Assembly: GCF_021730435.1 (NCBI RefSeq) | Contig: NZ_JABWGX010000021.1 | Coordinates: 23,292 to 87,291, forward strand | Direction of reading: 5' to 3' | DNA length: 64,000 bases | Origin: Xanthobacter agilis | GTDB taxonomy: Bacteria > Pseudomonadota > Alphaproteobacteria > Rhizobiales > Xanthobacteraceae | Shown here: positions 20,835-29,401 of the stretch, in pieces | How positions within the stretch are numbered: the first letter of the stretch is position 1 | Layout: every line of letters begins with the position of its first letter | Position numbers and translations under genes: made by a program | The notes under the pieces: model-generated | Told to the model about the DNA's origin: nothing | Database searches by the model: none | The model's input: only the letters and a program-made list of their open reading frames with translations

Positions 20835-22189
20835 AGCCTGCCGCGTTCACCACCGCATCGCTCTCGCCCGCGCCGACGCCGATGATGTCGGAGCTGCGCG
20901 TCGCCGTCATCGGCGCGCTGATGGTGATGCTCGGTCCCATCAGCCTGGCCATGTACACGCCGGCCATGCCGACCCTGGTGAGCGCGTTCGACACCACCCC
21001 CGCCACCGTGAAGCTGACGCTCACGGTGTTCTTCCTGGGCTTCGCATTCTCGCAATTGGCCTGCGGGCCGTTGTCGGATGCCTTCGGGCGGCGGCCGGTG
21101 GCGCTGTCCTTCTTCGGCATCTACATGCTGGGCGCGCTGGTCGCGACCTGGGCCCCGACCATGGGCTGGCTGATCCTGGGGCGCGGCCTGCAGGGGGTGG
21201 GGTGCGCGGCCGGCATCGCCATCTCGCGCGCCATCGTGCGCGATCAATATATCGGCCAGACCTCCGCCCGCATCATGAACCTCATCGGCACCATGCTCGC
21301 CATCGGGCCGGCGGTGTCGCCCAGCCTCGGCGGGCTGATCCTGGGGGCCGCGGGCTGGCACATGATCTTCGTGGCCATGGCCATCTATGGCGTGGTGCTG
21401 CTGGGGTTGCTCTCATTCTTCGTGCCGGAGACGAACCGCGCGCGGGATCCGGCCCTGGCCGCGCCGGGGCGCATCGCCCGGAGCTACGCGCGGCTTCTCC
21501 GCGACCGCACCTTCATGCGGGCCAGCCTCGTCCTGGGCGGTGGCCTGGGCGCCATCTATACCTTCTCCGCGCTGCTGCCGTTCGTGCTGATCCAGCAGGT
21601 GGGGCTCACCCCCACCGAGTTCGGCCTCGCCATGCTCGGGCAGACCGGCTCGTTCCTGTTCGGCACGCTGGTGGCCGGGCGCCTGCTGAAGCGCATGAGC
21701 GCTTCCGCTCTGGTGCCCCTCGGCCTCGTGCTGGTGCTGGCCGGGGCGGCGGGGCTGGCGATCGGGCTGCGGATTCTGGAACCCTCGACGCTCACCGTGA
21801 TGGGGCCCGTCGGGCTGTGGGCTTGCGGCATCGCCATGCTGCTGCCGGGGTGCACCACGGCGGCGCTGGCGGGCTTTCCCACCATCGCCGGCGCGGCTTC
21901 GGCCCTGATGGGCTTCATGCAGATCGGCGGCGGCTTCCTCGGCACCGCGGTGGCGGCGCTCCTGCCCGCGCCGCTGGCGGGGCTGGTCACGCTGGTGCCG
22001 GTGATGGCGCTGGTGGCGGTGGGCGGGCATGTGCTGCTGCGGCCGCGCACCCGGATGCCGGAGGAGATGGAAGCGCCCGGCGCGGCGGCGGTGGACGCCA
22101 CCGACCTTGAGCTCGCGGCCGATCCCCTCGGCGTGGTGGGTGCCGCCGGCGAGGAAATCGAGGTGAAGACCTACGGCCACCGGAATTAG
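20831..22189 (+). CDS. Bcr/CflA-type MFS drug efflux transporter
   Basis: A 452-residue inner-membrane transporter with twelve predicted helices. The opening segment MLGPISLAMYTPAMPTLVSAFDTTPATVKLTLTVFFLGFAFSQLACGPLSDAFGRRPVAL has the Bcr/CflA signature, including the loop 2-3 motif GPLSDAFGRRP. It belongs to the drug:H+ antiporter-1 group and probably exports hydrophobic compounds. The C-terminal 50 residues after the last helix are acidic and unusual (DLELAADPLGVVGAAGEEIE). It is coupled to the MarR gene upstream. Confidence 0.93.
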   Translation: MKPAAFTTASLSPAPTPMMSELRVAVIGALMVMLGPISLAMYTPAMPTLVSAFDTTPATVKLTLTVFFLGFAFSQLACGPLSDAFGRRPVALSFFGIYMLGALVATWAPTMGWLILGRGLQGVGCAAGIAISRAIVRDQYIGQTSARIMNLIGTMLAIGPAVSPSLGGLILGAAGWHMIFVAMAIYGVVLLGLLSFFVPETNRARDPALAAPGRIARSYARLLRDRTFMRASLVLGGGLGAIYTFSALLPFVLIQQVGLTPTEFGLAMLGQTGSFLFGTLVAGRLLKRMSASALVPLGLVLVLAGAAGLAIGLRILEPSTLTVMGPVGLWACGIAMLLPGCTTAALAGFPTIAGAASALMGFMQIGGGFLGTAVAALLPAPLAGLVTLVPVMALVAVGGHVLLRPRTRMPEEMEAPGAAAVDATDLELAADPLGVVGAAGEEIEVKTYGHRN

Positions 22190-22294
22190 GCGGTTCCCGG
22201 CGCCCGGCCGATGTTCGCGGTTGACCGTTCTCCCATGGTCATGGTCAATCTTCCGCGGGGCCGCGCAGCGGTCCGGGGTGAGGGGGAGATCTAG

Positions 22295-22711
22295 ATGAAG
22301 TTCGCAGGACTTGTCCTGGCGGCGCTGCTGGCGCTGCCAGCGGCGTCGGCCCATGCGCAGACGGTCAGCTACGCCGAAGCCGCCGGCCTTCTGGCCCAGC
22401 ATTGTGGCGAAGACATCATGCGGCACTGCCGGGGCGTCAATCTCGGCGATGGGGCCATCAACCAGTGCCTCGCGGCCCATCAGGCAGAGCTGTCGCCGGC
22501 CTGCGCCGCCAACCACGAATCCATCCGCCAGATGACCGAGGCCCGTGCCGCCGCCCAGCAGGCCGTGTACAAGGTCTGCGACCGCGACCGGGCCGAGTTC
22601 TGTCCCGGCGTGGTGCCCGGCGACGGCAATCTGGTGTCCTGCCTCCTGGAGGCGTCCAAGGTGGTGAGCCAGGCCTGCACCGCCGCCCTCACCAATGCCG
22701 GCTACCGCTGA
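22295..22711 (+). CDS. Periplasmic Cys-rich repeat protein
   Basis: A 138-residue secreted protein. The signal peptide MKFAGLVLAALLALPAASAHAQ is clear. The mature part holds two related Cys-rich units: HCGEDIMRHCRGVNLGDGAINQCL...C and VCDRDRAEFCPGVVPGDGNLVSCL...C, each with about four cysteines. This spacing resembles the cysteine-rich GLG1-type repeat found in many alphaproteobacterial exported proteins. Function is unknown; disulfide-stabilised envelope protein is the safe description. Its stop overlaps a possible upstream start of the OmpA-family gene (TGATG at 22709-22713), so the two are probably one unit. Confidence 0.85.
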   Translation: MKFAGLVLAALLALPAASAHAQTVSYAEAAGLLAQHCGEDIMRHCRGVNLGDGAINQCLAAHQAELSPACAANHESIRQMTEARAAAQQAVYKVCDRDRAEFCPGVVPGDGNLVSCLLEASKVVSQACTAALTNAGYR

Positions 22712-22743
22712 TGCGCGCCGCAAAGAAGCAGGAGATGGGCACC

Positions 22744-23358
22744 ATGACCCTTTCGCGTGTCACCCTCGCCTTCGGCGCCCTGTGCGCCGGCGCGGCCTTG
22801 TCGCTCGGCGCGGTTTCGCCCGCGGCGGCCCAGGCCTTCACGCCCAATGCCGAGATCGTCCAGGGCCTCACCAGCTCGGTGAGCGATGTGCCCGGCGTGT
22901 CGGCGGAGGCGCTGCGCGACCTCGCCAAGGCCCACATGCAGTATCAGGGCCCGCCCGAGAGCCGCCCGCCGCTGGCGCTGCAGCTCGACCAGCTGGCGCA
23001 GATCAATGTGGAGATCGAGTTCGACCTGAACTCGGCGATGGTGAAGCCTTCGTCCTACCGCACCCTCGGCGCCATCGCCGACGCCATGCACAATCCGGTG
23101 CTGCTCGGCTACAAGTTCCTGGTGGTCGGCAACACCGACGCCACCGGCACCCGCGAATACAACATGAAGCTCAGTCAGGAGCGCGCCGACGCCATCGCCC
23201 AGGCGCTCACCAGCACCTTCCGGGTGGACCCGCGCCGCATCGAGTCCGTCGGGCTGGGCGAAGAGGCGTTGCAGAACACGAAGAATCCGGACGCGGCCAT
23301 CAATCGCCGGGTGCAGATCTTCAACATCGGTCGCACCGGCCCGCTGCCACAGCAGTGA
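22744..23358 (+). CDS. OmpA-family peptidoglycan-binding envelope protein
   Basis: A 204-residue exported protein. ATG 22744 is preferred over 22711 because GGAG at 22731-22734 is correctly spaced and the product starts with a clean signal peptide (VTLAFGALCAGAALSLGAVSPAAAQA). The C-terminal OmpA domain spans about residues 90-195: VEIEFDLNSAMVKPSSYRTLGAIADAM, VVGNTDATGTREYNMKLSQERADAIAQAL, RIESVGLGEE and NRRVQIFNI. The D and R residues that hold diaminopimelate in peptidoglycan are present. No beta-barrel precedes it, so it probably sits periplasmically on the wall. Confidence 0.92.
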   Translation: MTLSRVTLAFGALCAGAALSLGAVSPAAAQAFTPNAEIVQGLTSSVSDVPGVSAEALRDLAKAHMQYQGPPESRPPLALQLDQLAQINVEIEFDLNSAMVKPSSYRTLGAIADAMHNPVLLGYKFLVVGNTDATGTREYNMKLSQERADAIAQALTSTFRVDPRRIESVGLGEEALQNTKNPDAAINRRVQIFNIGRTGPLPQQ

Positions 23359-23401
23359 CAAAACCCCGGCCGGTCATGCCGGCCGGCTCGCATTCCAGAC
23401 C

Positions 23402-23436
23402 AAAGGCCCGTGAGCTTCACTCGCGGGCCTTTGGCT
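23402..23436 (+). terminator. Terminator after the OmpA-family gene
   Basis: The stem AAAGGCCCG (23402-23410) pairs with CGGGCCTTT (23424-23432) and is followed by GGCTTT. A second GC stem precedes it (CCGGCCGG copies at 23366-23373 and 23379-23386). Together they make a credible two-hairpin transcription stop. Confidence 0.65.
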
Positions 23437-23646
23437 TTATGGGCCTTTACCTTTATGGGCTTTCCGTGCGCGCGAGGCGTACGGACATTTTTCCCTGTGC
23501 GTGATCGCTCGGCCGTCCCTCAAGCGCGGCGGTATCCGCCACGCTTGAGGATGAGGTCGGGAGCCCGACGCCCGGGCCTCGCCCGCCGGCCTCGGCCGAG
23601 GCCGAATGGCAACGGTTTCAACCCTCCGCCCCGGTGCGCGGGGCCA

Positions 23647-24393
23647 TCAGCTCTTGCGGGGTGCCTTCGCGGGGGCCTTGGAGGTGGGGGCCTTCGTCGC
23701 GGGAGCCTTGATCGCGGGAGCTTTGGCTACCGGGGCCTTGGCTACCGGGGCCTTGGCGCTGCTCTTGGCGGTCGTTTTGGCCACGGTCTTGGCCCCGGCC
23801 TTGGCGGCCGCTGGGGCCGGCGCATCCGTGGCCGGAGCAGCGGCCGGCGTCGTCTCGGTCACCGCGGGCGCGGCCGCCGTCTTCGCCACGGTCTTCGTCT
23901 TCGTCGCCGTCTTGGCCATTGGCTGGGCTACCGGCGTTTTCGCCGCAGCGACCTTTGCGGCCGGCTTGGTCTCGGCTTTGGCCGCCGGTTTCGCGGCAGC
24001 CTTGGCCACCGGCTTCGCCGGGGCCACAGTGACCGCGCTCTTGGTCGGCGCTGCGGTCTTGGGTGCAGGCGTGGTGGCCGCGGCAGTCTTGGCCGCGGTT
24101 GCCTTCGGTGCGGTGGCCTTGGCGACCGCAGCTTTCGGGGGGGCGGCCTTGGGTGTGGCGGCCTTGGGGGAGGGGGTCTTGGCCGCGGTCGCCTTCACCG
24201 GCGACTCCGCGCTTTTGGAAACGGCGCTTTTGGACGCGGTCACCTTCGGCTCGGCCTTGGGCTTGTCCGGCACCTGGGTCAGGCAGGATGCCGCCAGCGC
24301 CTTGATCTCGTCGTGGGTCACGCTGCCGGGATCCTTGAGCGCCTTCGCTGCGATTTTGCTCACCGCGGCGCTGGTGACTTCTGTCTTCGCCAT
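23647..24393 (-). CDS. Histone H1-like Lys/Ala/Pro-rich protein
   Basis: A 248-residue low-complexity protein. The first 50 residues (MAKTEVTSAAVSKIAAKALKDPGSVTHDEIKALAASCLTQVPDKPK) look like a small folded helical domain. The remaining 200 are Lys-, Ala-, Pro- and Thr-rich with AKAPVAKAPVAKAP-like repeats, as in eukaryotic H1 tails and the bacterial AlgP/HU-fusion tails. It would bind DNA or polyanions non-specifically, probably in nucleoid organisation. Repeat-length variation is likely. It is monocistronic; the short internal repeats might recombine. Confidence 0.8.
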   Translation of the reverse strand: MAKTEVTSAAVSKIAAKALKDPGSVTHDEIKALAASCLTQVPDKPKAEPKVTASKSAVSKSAESPVKATAAKTPSPKAATPKAAPPKAAVAKATAPKATAAKTAAATTPAPKTAAPTKSAVTVAPAKPVAKAAAKPAAKAETKPAAKVAAAKTPVAQPMAKTATKTKTVAKTAAAPAVTETTPAAAPATDAPAPAAAKAGAKTVAKTTAKSSAKAPVAKAPVAKAPAIKAPATKAPTSKAPAKAPRKS

Positions 24394-24684
24394 TCTCGCC
24401 TCCACATCTGCCAGCCGGCGAAGAGTTCGCGAATCAGTGTTTCCGCCAGCATCCCATTGATCTCGTGGAACGACTTCGGAATGGTTAACGCCAGATCAAG
24501 GTTTGATGTCAGGCGCGGAAGCGGCGCGGGCACGCGCTTTTCATCGCGGGACGCCGAAATCCGCGCGCCCCGGCCGTCGCGCCGACTGCGAGTGTCATGC
24601 CTGCGTCGAGGGATGCGCCTAGGTTCCCGCCCGAGCCGAATCGGATCGGGGTGTGCGCGGCGATCCGGCAACAGGAGGGGCCTC

Positions 24685-25134
24685 ATGATTACGCGTCCGT
24701 CCATACTCTTCGTCTGCCGCGACAATGCCGGGCTGAGCCTGATGGCGGAGGCCCTCACCATGCACATCTACGCGCGGGTGCGCGCCTTCAGCGCGGCCAC
24801 GGCGCTGGCCGGGCCGGTGGACGGGGCCGCCCTCGACTGCCTGGAGCGGGACGGTGTCGCGATCGACGGCCTGTCCTCCAAGCCGGTGGAATTGTTCGGG
24901 CTTTCCGGTGCGCCGCGGGTCGACGCGGTGGTGGCGCTGGTGCCGGACGCGCACCGGGCGGCGCGGCGTCTGCCCTGGATGCACCTGCTGCGCCTGCGTG
25001 GCTGGGGCTTCGAGGACGTCGCGCGCCTGCCCGACCCGCAGGAGCGGCGCCGGGCCTATCGCCGCATGATGCCCGAACTGCGGGCCGCCATCTGCGCCCT
25101 GGTGGAGCGGGACCTGACCCCCGCCGCCGCCTGA
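24685..25134 (+). CDS. Low-molecular-weight PTP/ArsC-like protein lacking the catalytic Arg
   Basis: A 149-residue protein of the LMW tyrosine phosphatase/arsenate reductase fold, with AGGAGGGG before ATG 24685. The P-loop reads FVCRDNAGLSLMAEAL, where the family has C-x5-R-S. Cys11 is kept but position 17 is Leu instead of Arg. The rest looks typical (AFSAATALAGPVDGAALDCLERDGVAIDGLSSKP, then a region like the general acid loop: LRGWGFEDVARLPDP). Without the Arg, phosphate binding should be poor, so it may be a regulator or a pseudoenzyme. It is flanked by the H1-like gene and a convergent acetyltransferase. Confidence 0.8.
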   Translation: MITRPSILFVCRDNAGLSLMAEALTMHIYARVRAFSAATALAGPVDGAALDCLERDGVAIDGLSSKPVELFGLSGAPRVDAVVALVPDAHRAARRLPWMHLLRLRGWGFEDVARLPDPQERRRAYRRMMPELRAAICALVERDLTPAAA

Positions 25135-25141
25135 GGGCGCC

Positions 25142-25882
25142 TCACATCCGGTTCGGAAGGCCGGCGCGAATCTCCCGCAGGGTGCGGCGCTGGCGGCCTT
25201 CGGCGTCGAAATTGCCGGGGTCGAGCCAGGCCTCGAAGGCCGCCTTCGCGCGCGGCCAGTCCTGGTCGAGCAGCGCGAACCAGGCGGTGTCGCGATTGCG
25301 CCCCTTGACGATCATGTGTTGGCGGAACACCCCCTCGAAGGTGAAGCCGAGCCGCTCCGCCGCGCGCCGGGAGGGGGTGTTGAGCGCGTTGCATTTCCAC
25401 TCATAGCGGCGAAAGCCGAGGGTCTCGAAGGCGTGGCGCGCCATGAGAAACATCGCCTCGGTGCCGCCCGGCCGCGCCTGAAGCGCCGGCGTGAACAGGA
25501 TATTGCCCACTTCCACCACCCGATGCGTCGGTTCCACCCGCATGTAGGTGGCGTGGCCCACCGCGCGCCCGGTGTCGGCCTCCTCGATGGCGAACAGCAG
25601 CGGATCGGCCTTGGCCGCCGCTTCGGCATAATAGCGGGTGAAGGCATGAAGATCGGCGAACGGCTCGGGGCTCAGATAGGCCCACAGCGCCGCGTGGTCC
25701 GGGCCGTGGGACAAGGCGTGGAGGTCCGGTCCGTGGCGGGCGACGTCGAACGGCACCACGCGCACATGGCGCCCGTCCAGGGTCACCGGCGCCGGGCGGC
25801 GGGCGGCTGGCCCCGCCACCGGCGCGCCGAGGGGCAGGTGGGGCGCCGGCCCCTGGTCGGTCATCGGTTCCCGGTCGGTCAT
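25142..25882 (-). CDS. GNAT acetyltransferase (RimJ/RimL type)
   Basis: A 246-residue GNAT-family N-acetyltransferase. It starts at ATG 25882 behind AAGGGGG; ATG 25864 is an alternative. The GNAT core runs from RHVRVVPFDVARHGPDLHALSHG to EVGNILFTPALQARPGGTEAMFLMARHAFETLGFRRYEWKCNALNTPSRRAAERLGFTFEGVFRQHMIVKGRNRDTAWFALL, the RimJ/RimL-like arrangement in which an amine of a protein or small molecule is acetylated from acetyl-CoA. The substrate is unknown. The gene is divergent from the biotin importer. Confidence 0.9.
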   Translation of the reverse strand: MTDREPMTDQGPAPHLPLGAPVAGPAARRPAPVTLDGRHVRVVPFDVARHGPDLHALSHGPDHAALWAYLSPEPFADLHAFTRYYAEAAAKADPLLFAIEEADTGRAVGHATYMRVEPTHRVVEVGNILFTPALQARPGGTEAMFLMARHAFETLGFRRYEWKCNALNTPSRRAAERLGFTFEGVFRQHMIVKGRNRDTAWFALLDQDWPRAKAAFEAWLDPGNFDAEGRQRRTLREIRAGLPNRM

Positions 25883-26060
25883 CGCTTCCCCCTTGGGGTC
25901 ACACGTCGGTCGAGGCCGCGCGCGGGCGGCCCGCATGGGCGGGTGATACGCCACCCCGGCACCGGGTGCCACTGGCGCGGCCGTCGCGCCCGCCGCGCGT
26001 GCTGTTGGGGGGTTGCGCCGGGCGGGGATCGGTATATCGAGGAGCCGACAGGTGCCGCGC

Positions 26061-26885
26061 ATGCCGTTTTCGCCCTTCCCGTCCTCTCCCCCTGCCGCCC
26101 CGCCCCTGCCCGACGGCGGCGCGCGCCTTGACGCGGTGGAGGTGACGCGCGGCACGCGGGTGGTGTTCTCCGGCCTCAATTTGACCCTCGGCGAGCGCCG
26201 TATCGGCCTGGTGGGGGACAACGGCTCCGGCAAGAGCACCCTGCTGCGGCTCCTCAACGGGCTGATCCTGCCCGACGCCGGCACGGTGGAGGTGGTGGGG
26301 CTGGACACCCGGCGTCACCGGCGGGTGCTGCCGGCCCATGTGGGCTTCGTGTTCCAGAACGTGGATCACCAGATCATCTTCCCCACGGTGCGCGAGGAGA
26401 TGGCGTTCGGCCCCCTGGAGCAGGGGCAATCCAAGGTCGCCGCGCGCGCCACGGCGGAACGGCTTCTGGCCGAGCACGGCTGCGCCGGCTGGGGCGAGCG
26501 CGCGGTGGACGAATTGTCCGAGGGGCAGAAGCAATTGGTGTGCATCCTTGCCGCGCTGGCGGCGGGGCCGCGCGTGCTGCTGCTCGATGAACCCTTCTCC
26601 GCGCTCGACCTGCCGACGCGGCTCGCCCTCTCCGAGCGGCTCGCCGGTCTCGATCAGCAGGTGCTCATGGCAAGCCATGACCTGGGGCTTCTCGCGGGCT
26701 TCGATCGGGTGGTGTGGCTGCATGCGGGCGCGGTCGCCGCCGATGGCGCGCCGGGCGAGGTGCTGCCCCTTTACGAGGCCCATGCACGGGCACGAGTTGC
26801 GCGGGCACGGCTTGAGCGGGGAGGGGGCGTCTCCACGGCGCGGCACGTCCAGGGCGCAAACCTGCCGGGACCGAGGTCGCGATGA
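26061..26885 (+). CDS. bioM: Biotin ECF transporter ATPase
   Basis: The 274-residue ATP-binding subunit of the energy-coupling-factor biotin importer BioMNY. Walker A is GDNGSGKSTLL, the Q loop GFVFQNVDHQIIFPTV is typical of ECF ATPases, the signature is ELSEGQKQL and Walker B is VLLLDEPFSALD. The assignment to biotin rests on the bioN and bioY genes directly downstream. Start 26061 is chosen from family length. The C-terminal 30 residues are an extra basic tail. The stop overlaps bioN by ATGA. Confidence 0.93.
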   Translation: MPFSPFPSSPPAAPPLPDGGARLDAVEVTRGTRVVFSGLNLTLGERRIGLVGDNGSGKSTLLRLLNGLILPDAGTVEVVGLDTRRHRRVLPAHVGFVFQNVDHQIIFPTVREEMAFGPLEQGQSKVAARATAERLLAEHGCAGWGERAVDELSEGQKQLVCILAALAAGPRVLLLDEPFSALDLPTRLALSERLAGLDQQVLMASHDLGLLAGFDRVVWLHAGAVAADGAPGEVLPLYEAHARARVARARLERGGGVSTARHVQGANLPGPRSR

Positions 26886-27493
26886 TCGGCGGCTACCTGC
26901 CGGGCCGCAGCCTGCTGCACCGCCTGCCGGCGGGGGCAAAGCTCATCGGGCTCGCGCTGCTCTCCGTCCTCCTGGTGCCGCTCGACAATCCGTTCGTGCT
27001 GGCGCTGGCGCTCGCGGGCGTGGTGCTGGTCTATGCCGGCCTCGGGCGGGCGGGGGTGGCGCGCCTTTTCCAATGGCGGGCCTTGCTGCCGGTGCTGGTG
27101 GTGATCGGGGCGTTGCAGCTCTGGGCGACCACGCCGACGGTGGCGGCCGCAAGCCTGCTGCGCATTCTGTTGATGGTACTGCTGGCGGATCTCGTCACCC
27201 TCTCCACCCGCCTTCAGGACATGATGGATGCGCTGATGGTGGCCTTGCGCCCGTTCGAGCGCTTCGGCCTCGATGCCCGGCGGCTGTCGCTGGCGGTGGC
27301 GCTGGTGCTGCGGTTCGTGCCGGTGCTGATCGCGAGCTGGCACGGCCGGGCCGAGGCATGGCGCGCCCGCAGCCCGCGGCGGCCGGGGCTGGCGCTGGTG
27401 GGAGCGTTCTTCACCGGCGCGCTGAAGGGGGCCGACCAGGTGGCCGAGGCGCTGGATGCGCGCGGCTTTTCCGCGCGCCAAAGGGAGGACTGA
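26882..27493 (+). CDS. bioN: Biotin ECF transporter transmembrane (T) component
   Basis: A 203-residue membrane protein of the CbiQ/EcfT family. It starts MIGGYLPGRSLLHRLPAGAKLIGL, has about four to five hydrophobic segments, and carries the coupling-helix motifs LSTRLQDMMDALMVALRPFERFGLDARRLSLAVALVLRFVPVL and ARSPRRPGLAL. Two Ala-Arg-x motifs contact the ATPase grooves in the family. It is translationally coupled to bioM and lies one base from bioY. Confidence 0.93.
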   Translation: MIGGYLPGRSLLHRLPAGAKLIGLALLSVLLVPLDNPFVLALALAGVVLVYAGLGRAGVARLFQWRALLPVLVVIGALQLWATTPTVAAASLLRILLMVLLADLVTLSTRLQDMMDALMVALRPFERFGLDARRLSLAVALVLRFVPVLIASWHGRAEAWRARSPRRPGLALVGAFFTGALKGADQVAEALDARGFSARQRED

Positions 27494-27494
27494 G

Positions 27495-28040
27495 GTGGAC
27501 ACACGGATGCTGGTTCGCATCGCCCTCATGGCGGCGCTCATCGGCGCGCTGGGGCTGGTGCCGCCGTTTTTCCTGCCGGTGCTGCCGGGGGTGCCTATCA
27601 CCACCCAGAACCTGGGGGTGATGCTGGCGGGCCTGGTCCTGGGCGCGCGGGGCGGAGCGGCGGCCAGCGGCTTGTTCGTCCTGGTGGTGCTGCTCGGCGC
27701 GCCGCTGCTCACCGGCGGGCGCGGCGGGCTGGGCCTTCTGGCCGGTCCCACGGTGGGGTTCTTCCTGGGCTTCATTCCCGGCGCCTTCGTCACCGGGTGG
27801 CTGGCCGAACGGCTGCGGCTGCCGGCTTTCGCCGGGGCGCTGGTGGCCGCGTTCGCGGGCGGTGTCCTGGTGCTCTATGCCTGTGGGATTCCGGCGCTGG
27901 CGGGCATCGCCGGCCTGAGCCTGAGGCAGGCGGCGCTCGGTTCGGCGGTGTTCCTGCCGGGGGATGTGTTGAAATCGGTGGCCGCCGCGCTGCTCGCGAC
28001 CACCGTGCTGCGTCCGTGGCGGGTGCCGCACCGCCCTTGA
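27495..28040 (+). CDS. bioY: Biotin-binding S component BioY
   Basis: A 181-residue, six-helix membrane protein that captures biotin and couples to BioMN. The sequence GVPITTQNLGVMLAGLVLGARGGAAASGLFVLVVLLGAPLLTGGRGG is diagnostic for BioY. GTG 27495 is preferred as start because GGGAGG ends seven bases before it; ATG 27507 would be too far. It completes the bioMNY operon. The host therefore imports biotin; no bio synthesis gene or BirA is visible here. Confidence 0.94.
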   Translation: MDTRMLVRIALMAALIGALGLVPPFFLPVLPGVPITTQNLGVMLAGLVLGARGGAAASGLFVLVVLLGAPLLTGGRGGLGLLAGPTVGFFLGFIPGAFVTGWLAERLRLPAFAGALVAAFAGGVLVLYACGIPALAGIAGLSLRQAALGSAVFLPGDVLKSVAAALLATTVLRPWRVPHRP

Positions 28041-28268
28041 GATCGCGTCACCCCGCTGCCATCGGCGCGGTGTAAGCGAATCTGAGGTATCCGGGGAACG
28101 CGAAGGTCGCGCTGGCGTTATGACATGATGGCGCGTGCCGGGCGCATGGGTGGGCGGCAGGTTCCGGCCGGGGCGGTCGAGGCGCATGGTCCGCTGTTGC
28201 CCCGGCGGTGCCGGCCCCCTTTTTCGCAGTCCCTCAGGGGCCGCATGGTTTCATCTGGATGGCGAGCG

Positions 28269-29171
28269 ATGACACACACCGGCGATGCCCCTCCTCCTGT
28301 TCCAGCCACCGATCTGGCCAGCCCCGAGCTGGAGCCCCCTTCCTTCGACGCCGCCGTGCCGGCGACGCTGGGGGCGGCGCTTGGTGCCGCGGTCGGCCAT
28401 ATCGCGCGGGCGGCGGCCGAGCCCGACGGCGTGGAGATGGTGCATGACGCCCGCAAGGGCCTGAAAGAATATCGCGCCTTGCTGCGCCTTCTGGAGAGCG
28501 AGCTGGCCCGCGCCGCCCGGCATGCCGCGGCGGAGGTGGCGCGCGGCCTTGCCCAGGCCCGCGACGCGGCGGCCGCGCAGGAGGCGCTCGATCTTCTGGA
28601 TCAGTCCGGCGTCATCCTGCTGTGCGATCTTCAGGCCGCCCGCGCGGTGGTGGGCACGCCCGCCGCCCTGGATGCGGCGCCGTTGCGTGCGCGGCTTATG
28701 GATTTCATCGCCGATGCCCGCGCCCGCCTTGATGGCGGGCTCGGCGCGGAAGCCGAAGGGGTGGACCCTGTCGAGGGGCTGCGCCGGAGCTATCGCGCGG
28801 CGCGGCGCGGGCGCTTCGGCGATCCGCTCGCCATGCACGAGACCCGCAAGCGGGTGGTGGCGCACCGGTATCAGATGGGCTTTCTCGCCGGCGCGGCCGC
28901 GGGGCGGGGGGCGACCCGGGCCCGTCGCGCGCAGCGCCTGCGAGATCTGCTCGGGGCCCATCACGACATGGAAGTCCTGAGACGGATGCTGCGCGATGCC
29001 GCACCGCCGCTGGAGGAGGGGGTGGTGGCGCGCCTCGGTGTCGCCATGGCGCGCTTGCAGAAACGTCTGAAGCGACGGGCGCAGGCGCTGCATCGGACAT
29101 TGTTCCACGCGTCGTCGCGGCATTTTGCGCGCAAGTGGCGGCGGCGCCTGGCCGCCGCGCGGGCGGCGTGA
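28269..29171 (+). CDS. CHAD-domain protein
   Basis: A 300-residue protein made almost wholly of a CHAD domain, an alpha-helical fold with conserved histidines and basic residues that binds inorganic polyphosphate. Visible elements are EMVHDARKGLKEYRALLRLLESEL near residue 55, HETRKRVVAHRYQMGF near 195, LRDLLGAHHDMEVLRRML, and a very basic C-terminus KRRAQALHRTLFHASSRHFARKWRRRL. The inorganic triphosphatase (CYTH) partner domain is absent. It lies 230 bases upstream of phaC, so a link to polyphosphate or PHB granules is reasonable, as inference. Confidence 0.88.
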   Translation: MTHTGDAPPPVPATDLASPELEPPSFDAAVPATLGAALGAAVGHIARAAAEPDGVEMVHDARKGLKEYRALLRLLESELARAARHAAAEVARGLAQARDAAAAQEALDLLDQSGVILLCDLQAARAVVGTPAALDAAPLRARLMDFIADARARLDGGLGAEAEGVDPVEGLRRSYRAARRGRFGDPLAMHETRKRVVAHRYQMGFLAGAAAGRGATRARRAQRLRDLLGAHHDMEVLRRMLRDAAPPLEEGVVARLGVAMARLQKRLKRRAQALHRTLFHASSRHFARKWRRRLAAARAA

Positions 29172-29238
29172 TGCCGCGCACGGCGACATGCCCTTGCGGC
29201 GGTGGGCGCGGATCGCGATGATTGCGGTTCCCGCGCGC

Positions 29239-29306
29239 GTGTCCTGGTTCCGTGTGTCTTGGTTCCGTGTGTGTCTTGGCGCGTGTCTTGGCGCGTGTCT
29301 TGGCGT
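29239..29306. repeat. Five imperfect GTGTCTTGG repeats upstream of phaC
   Basis: Units beginning GTGTC(C/T)TGG occur at 29239, 29254, 29271, 29283 and 29295, the first two followed by TTCC and the last three by CG(C/T). They sit in the 230-base gap between the CHAD gene and phaC. No function is apparent; they could alter phaC promoter spacing. Confidence 0.7.
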
Positions 29307-29401
29307 GGTGATGCCCCGGGGGACCGCTGCTGTGACGCGGCCGGGGCCAGAATGTAAAGAGGTGCGGGGTGCTCGCACCCAGACGTGAGGATGAGCCGTC
29401 G

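Noticed and set aside
26000..26060. Biotin or other riboswitch upstream of bioMNY
   Set aside because: The leader is short and shows no conserved riboswitch core or terminator/antiterminator pair.
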